From an uncultured Actinomycetes bacterium (GTDB lineage Bacteria > Actinomycetota > Actinomycetes > Mycobacteriales > Nakamurellaceae), in contig CALANS010000179.1 in the NCBI GenBank assembly GCA_937926105.1, positions 1 through 10,447 of the forward strand: DNA of 10,447 nt, read 5' to 3'. A program made the position numbers and the translations under genes. The notes below the pieces were generated by a model. It ran no database searches. It was not told the origin of the DNA and saw nothing but the letters and a program-made list of their open reading frames with translations. Below are positions 7,969-10,447 of the stretch, piece by piece. Numbering within the stretch: the first letter of the stretch is position 1; each line of letters begins with the position of its first letter.

Positions 7969-9347
7969 GGCTCGCCGCCCAAGCCCGGCTGGCGCGGTGG
8001 GCGGCGCGCCGGCCGCACGTGCTGCTGGTCACCGCCCCCGGCGGCACCCGGCAGCGGCTGGCAGTCGAGGCACATCTGCCCGTGTCGGGTGGGGTGCTGG
8101 CTCGCAGTCCGGCCGACGCTGACCTGCTCGTGGTGGCCGGCACGCCGTCGACGGAACTGGGCGCGGCGATCGAGCGCGTGTGGGAACAGATTCCGGCGCC
8201 CCGGGCGCGTCTGGCCGTGCTCGATCCGGCGGCGGCCCCGGCTGTCCTTGAGGCGGGAGTGCGCCAGCTGACACAGGGGCCAACACTGGGCGCGCGGTGC
8301 GGCCGGCAGAGCGGCGCCCGGCACGCACCGGGCAACGCGACAGAAGATGGCGAGCACCCGGACCATCGCCCGGGGCACAGTCACACCGCGCCGGATCAGC
8401 ACGGGCACGACGGCGACCACGACGCTGACGCAGCCGGACACGACGACCATGCGAGGCACGGTGATCACACCGCACCCGCGGGGCGGGAGGACGTCGCCGG
8501 GGCGGGCGGGCATGCGGGTGGCGGCGCGGATCACGTCGGGCATGTGGCAGAAGACGGTAATCACGGTGGCCACGGTGGCGGGCATGGGGAGCATGCGGGC
8601 CACGCCGGACACGGCGGGATGCAGATGCCGGGCGGGCTGATGATGGCCGATCGGGCACCGGACCGGGACGGGTTGAAGCTGGACGTGCTGCACGTCCCGC
8701 TGGGCCCGGTGCTGCCGGCGTGGCCGGCCGGTCTGCTCGTGGACACCGAGATGCAGGGCGACGTGCTGCAGTCCGCCTCCGCCCGGGTCTTGACCGCCGC
8801 TGACGGGCTGGGGCCGGGCTTGTGGGCGGATCCGGAGCCGCCGCGCCGCGCCGCCGCCCACCTGGATTCTCTCACGCGGCTGCTGGAGGTGGCCGGTTGG
8901 TCGGCGGCGGCCGCGGAGGCCCGCCGGCTGCGCGACCAACTCCTGGCCAGCGGGTTCGACCCGGGCGGCGCGGCCGCGCGGGGGCGGGCATTTGCCAGGT
9001 TCGCCGGGCGGGTGCGCCGGTCCTGGGGGCTGCGTCGCTGCTTGGCCGGCGTGGGCCAACTGGATGCCCGCGAGGTGGCCCGGCTGGGGCTGTCCGGTCC
9101 GGCGGCCCGCGCGACGGCAGGGGGTGGTGACGCGTGGGCCCGGACGCTGACCTGGCTGTCCGAAACCGCCGCCGCCCTGGACGGCGAGGTGATCGCACCC
9201 GCGGAGACCTCGCGAGGGACACCGGCCGAGGGGTCGGCCGCGTTGCTGCGGGCCGCGACCCGGCTGATGCCGGGCCTGCACGTGGCCGACGCCCGCCTGG
9301 CGGTGGCAAGCCTCGACCCCGATACTGACGAACTGGGGCCGACATGA
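7959..9347 (+). CDS. Fused NuoB-like/NuoD-like protein with a His-rich linker and no Fe-S cysteines
   Basis: The 462-residue protein falls into three parts. Residues 1-107 resemble NuoB: ARSPADADLLVVAG (48-61) and ERVWEQIPAPR (72-82) match the NuoB pattern ASPRQADLMIVAG and RRVYDQMPEP. There is no cysteine in this part, so all four ligands of cluster N2 are missing. Residues 122-218 are a low-complexity Gly/Asp/His segment with 21 histidines, many spaced H-x2-H or H-x3-H, followed by Met221, Met223 and Met228-229. Residues 235-462 resemble a NuoD-type large subunit: LDVLHVPLGP (241-250), WPAGLLVD, then LDSLTRLLEVAGW (302-314), but without the HPSTHG quinone motif. No membrane segment or signal peptide is seen. 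The ATG at 7959 has GGGAGGG at 7943-7949; ATG 7965 is an alternative. It overlaps its neighbours on both sides. Identity of the NuoD-like half is less certain than the NuoB-like half. Function unknown. Confidence 0.75.
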   Translation: MDMRLAAQARLARWAARRPHVLLVTAPGGTRQRLAVEAHLPVSGGVLARSPADADLLVVAGTPSTELGAAIERVWEQIPAPRARLAVLDPAAAPAVLEAGVRQLTQGPTLGARCGRQSGARHAPGNATEDGEHPDHRPGHSHTAPDQHGHDGDHDADAAGHDDHARHGDHTAPAGREDVAGAGGHAGGGADHVGHVAEDGNHGGHGGGHGEHAGHAGHGGMQMPGGLMMADRAPDRDGLKLDVLHVPLGPVLPAWPAGLLVDTEMQGDVLQSASARVLTAADGLGPGLWADPEPPRRAAAHLDSLTRLLEVAGWSAAAAEARRLRDQLLASGFDPGGAAARGRAFARFAGRVRRSWGLRRCLAGVGQLDAREVARLGLSGPAARATAGGGDAWARTLTWLSETAAALDGEVIAPAETSRGTPAEGSAALLRAATRLMPGLHVADARLAVASLDPDTDELGPT

Positions 9348-10285
9348 CCGCCGTGCAGGTAGCGGCGGGATGGTCGGTCGTCGCGGCGGCGCTGATGGTC
9401 ATCGGCGCGGCTGTGGCGGCCGGGGCCCTTGATGCCGCGGTCGATCCGCGCAGCCGCACGGTGTCGCTGTCGGCCCGGCTGCTGCGCCCCGTGTGGGAGA
9501 CCTCGCGGCTGCTGCTGGCCCAGCGCCGGGCCACGACCGCCGCGGATGGGCTGCTCGCGACGGCCGGGTCGGTGCTGCCGCTGCTGATCGCACTCGCGAT
9601 GGTCGCCGTCGTCCCGCTGGGCGATCGTGTGGTGGCCGCACCGACCGTGGGTCTGGTGTGGTTCAACGCGATGGACGTGGTGCTGTGGGTTGCGTGGTGG
9701 CTGGCCGGCTGGGGCCCCAACAGCGTGCATCCGCTGGTGGGCGGGTATCGGTTCCTCGCGCAGGCGTTGGCATATGAGCTGCCGTTGATGTTCGCGCTGA
9801 CCGCGCCGGCGGTCGCGGCCGGGAGCCTGTCGGTGACCGACATCGTCACCGCCCAGAAACAGCTGTGGTTCGTGGCGCAGATGCCGATAGCGGCGGCGGT
9901 GTTCATCGGCGCGGTGGGCGCGTTCAGCCTCTGGGGGCCGTTCGCCCACCCGGCCGGGACGGACATCGCCGGCGGCGTGCTGGCCGAGCAGCCGGGGCCG
10001 GCCCGGCTGCTGGTGCGTCTTGGTCAATACGCCCTGCTGGTGGTCGGGTCGGCGATGGCGGTCGCCCTGTTCTTCGGCGGCGGCGCCGGCCCGGTGCTGG
10101 CGCCGTGGGCATGGACAGTGATCAAGACCGCGGTGATCCTGGCGGCGCTGGTATGGCTGCGCCACCGGATTCCGGTGTGGCGGCCGGAGAAGTTGATGCG
10201 AGCCGCATGGCTGGTTGTGCTACCGGTGACATTGCTGCAGCTGCTGGCCGTGTCGATCCTCGCGGCGGCCGGGGCGGCGGCGTGA
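9344..10285 (+). CDS. NuoH-like membrane subunit (complex-I-like)
   Basis: The 313-residue integral membrane protein has about eight helices and NuoH landmarks: WGPNSVHPLVGGYRFLAQ (123-140), LAYELPL (142-148), PFAHPAGTDIAGGVLAEQPG (199-218), WAWTVIKT (255-262) and RPEKLMRAAWLVVLP (280-294). NuoH anchors the membrane arm of complex I to the quinone-reducing module. The usual early cytoplasmic motif (ERR...ARxQ.RxGPN) is absent; residues 32-48 read DPRSRTVSLSARLLRPV or similar, so the quinone-side loop is not conserved. The ATG overlaps the previous stop (ATGA, 9344-9347) and its own stop overlaps the next GTG (10282-10285), so translation is probably coupled. Hydrogenase-4 subunit D (HycD/HyfC) is a distant alternative, but the sequence is closer to NuoH. 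Confidence 0.85.
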   Translation: MTAVQVAAGWSVVAAALMVIGAAVAAGALDAAVDPRSRTVSLSARLLRPVWETSRLLLAQRRATTAADGLLATAGSVLPLLIALAMVAVVPLGDRVVAAPTVGLVWFNAMDVVLWVAWWLAGWGPNSVHPLVGGYRFLAQALAYELPLMFALTAPAVAAGSLSVTDIVTAQKQLWFVAQMPIAAAVFIGAVGAFSLWGPFAHPAGTDIAGGVLAEQPGPARLLVRLGQYALLVVGSAMAVALFFGGGAGPVLAPWAWTVIKTAVILAALVWLRHRIPVWRPEKLMRAAWLVVLPVTLLQLLAVSILAAAGAAA

Positions 10286-10447
10286 GCGCGGCCGGGATCG
10301 CGGTGTTCGCCGCGCTGGCCGTGATCGCTGTCGCGGCCGGCATCGCGGTCTTCGTGGTTGATTCGATGGCCCGGGCGACCTTCGCGCTGGCCCTGTCGTT
10401 CGTGGCGGTGGGCGGGGAGTTGGTGCTGCTCACTTTGGCCTACCTGG
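10282..10447 (+). CDS. NuoJ-like membrane subunit, N-terminus only
   Basis: Fifty-five codons run from GTG (10282), overlapping the NuoH-like stop, to the window edge. The fragment holds one full membrane helix and most of a second. It ends ATFALALSFVAVGGELVLL, the pattern of NuoJ helix 2 (RNPVxSALxLxLxFxxxAxxYxLL). A NuoI (two 4Fe-4S) gene would normally lie between NuoH and NuoJ but is absent. NuoK is a less likely identity. The operon presumably continues with antiporter-like subunits, which cannot be seen here. Confidence 0.7.
   Translation, partial: MSAAGIAVFAALAVIAVAAGIAVFVVDSMARATFALALSFVAVGGELVLLTLAYL

Noticed and set aside
8322..8612. Repetitive-looking GC-rich DNA that might be a CRISPR or tandem repeat array
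   Set aside because: There is no fixed repeat unit or spacer pattern. The repetition comes from His/Gly/Asp codons in an open coding frame.
8561..10165. 534-codon minus-strand frame across the complex-I-like genes
   Set aside because: It runs antisense to two recognisable coding regions, and its Arg/Pro/Gln-rich translation has no domain.

Overview
The window is high-GC DNA with overlapping start/stop junctions and GTG starts, typical of Actinomycetota. A mycobacterium or related genus is likely from the Tat-lipoprotein L,D-transpeptidase, but the host is not proven. The left edge holds the first 28 codons of what reads as a MobF (TrwC/TraA-type) conjugative relaxase. Together with an insertion sequence, a broken gene and changes in base composition, this suggests an accessory element such as a conjugative plasmid or integrated element.

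Layout. (1) 1-85, minus strand: relaxase N-terminus, followed by a repeat-rich upstream region (132-188). (2) About 195-1730: an IS110-family element with a DEDD transposase (404-1645). Its non-coding left flank is rich in hairpins and could encode a bridge RNA. (3) 1731-2139: non-coding, with TTGCGA direct repeats and a large 21-bp-arm inverted repeat. (4) 2140-3459: a Tat-exported lipoprotein L,D-transpeptidase of somewhat lower GC. (5) 3551-4411, minus strand: a lipoprotein polysaccharide-deacetylase-like pseudogene with an in-frame TAA and a lost 3' half. (6) 4582-7526: a complete copper-efflux operon, with a promoter and CsoR-type operator, csoR, an intercistronic hairpin, a CopZ-like chaperone and a P1B-1 copper ATPase. 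(7) 7621 to the right edge: a tightly overlapping operon of complex-I-like genes (NuoA-like, fused NuoB/NuoD-like, NuoH-like, start of NuoJ-like).

The copper genes form a standard circuit. CsoR represses its own promoter until Cu(I) binds, the small chaperone carries Cu(I), and the ATPase exports it. The unusual part is the complex-I-like operon directly downstream on the same strand. Its NuoB-like domain has no cysteine at any cluster N2 ligand position, its NuoA-like protein has lost the YECG loop, and its NuoH-like protein lacks the usual conserved quinone-side loop. NuoB-like and NuoD-like parts are fused through a linker with 21 histidines in 97 residues. No NuoI gene lies between the NuoH-like and NuoJ-like genes. 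This looks like a membrane ion-translocating module that has lost complex I's normal electron-input chemistry and gained a metal-binding segment. Its function is unknown to me, and it is the strongest candidate here for an undescribed system.
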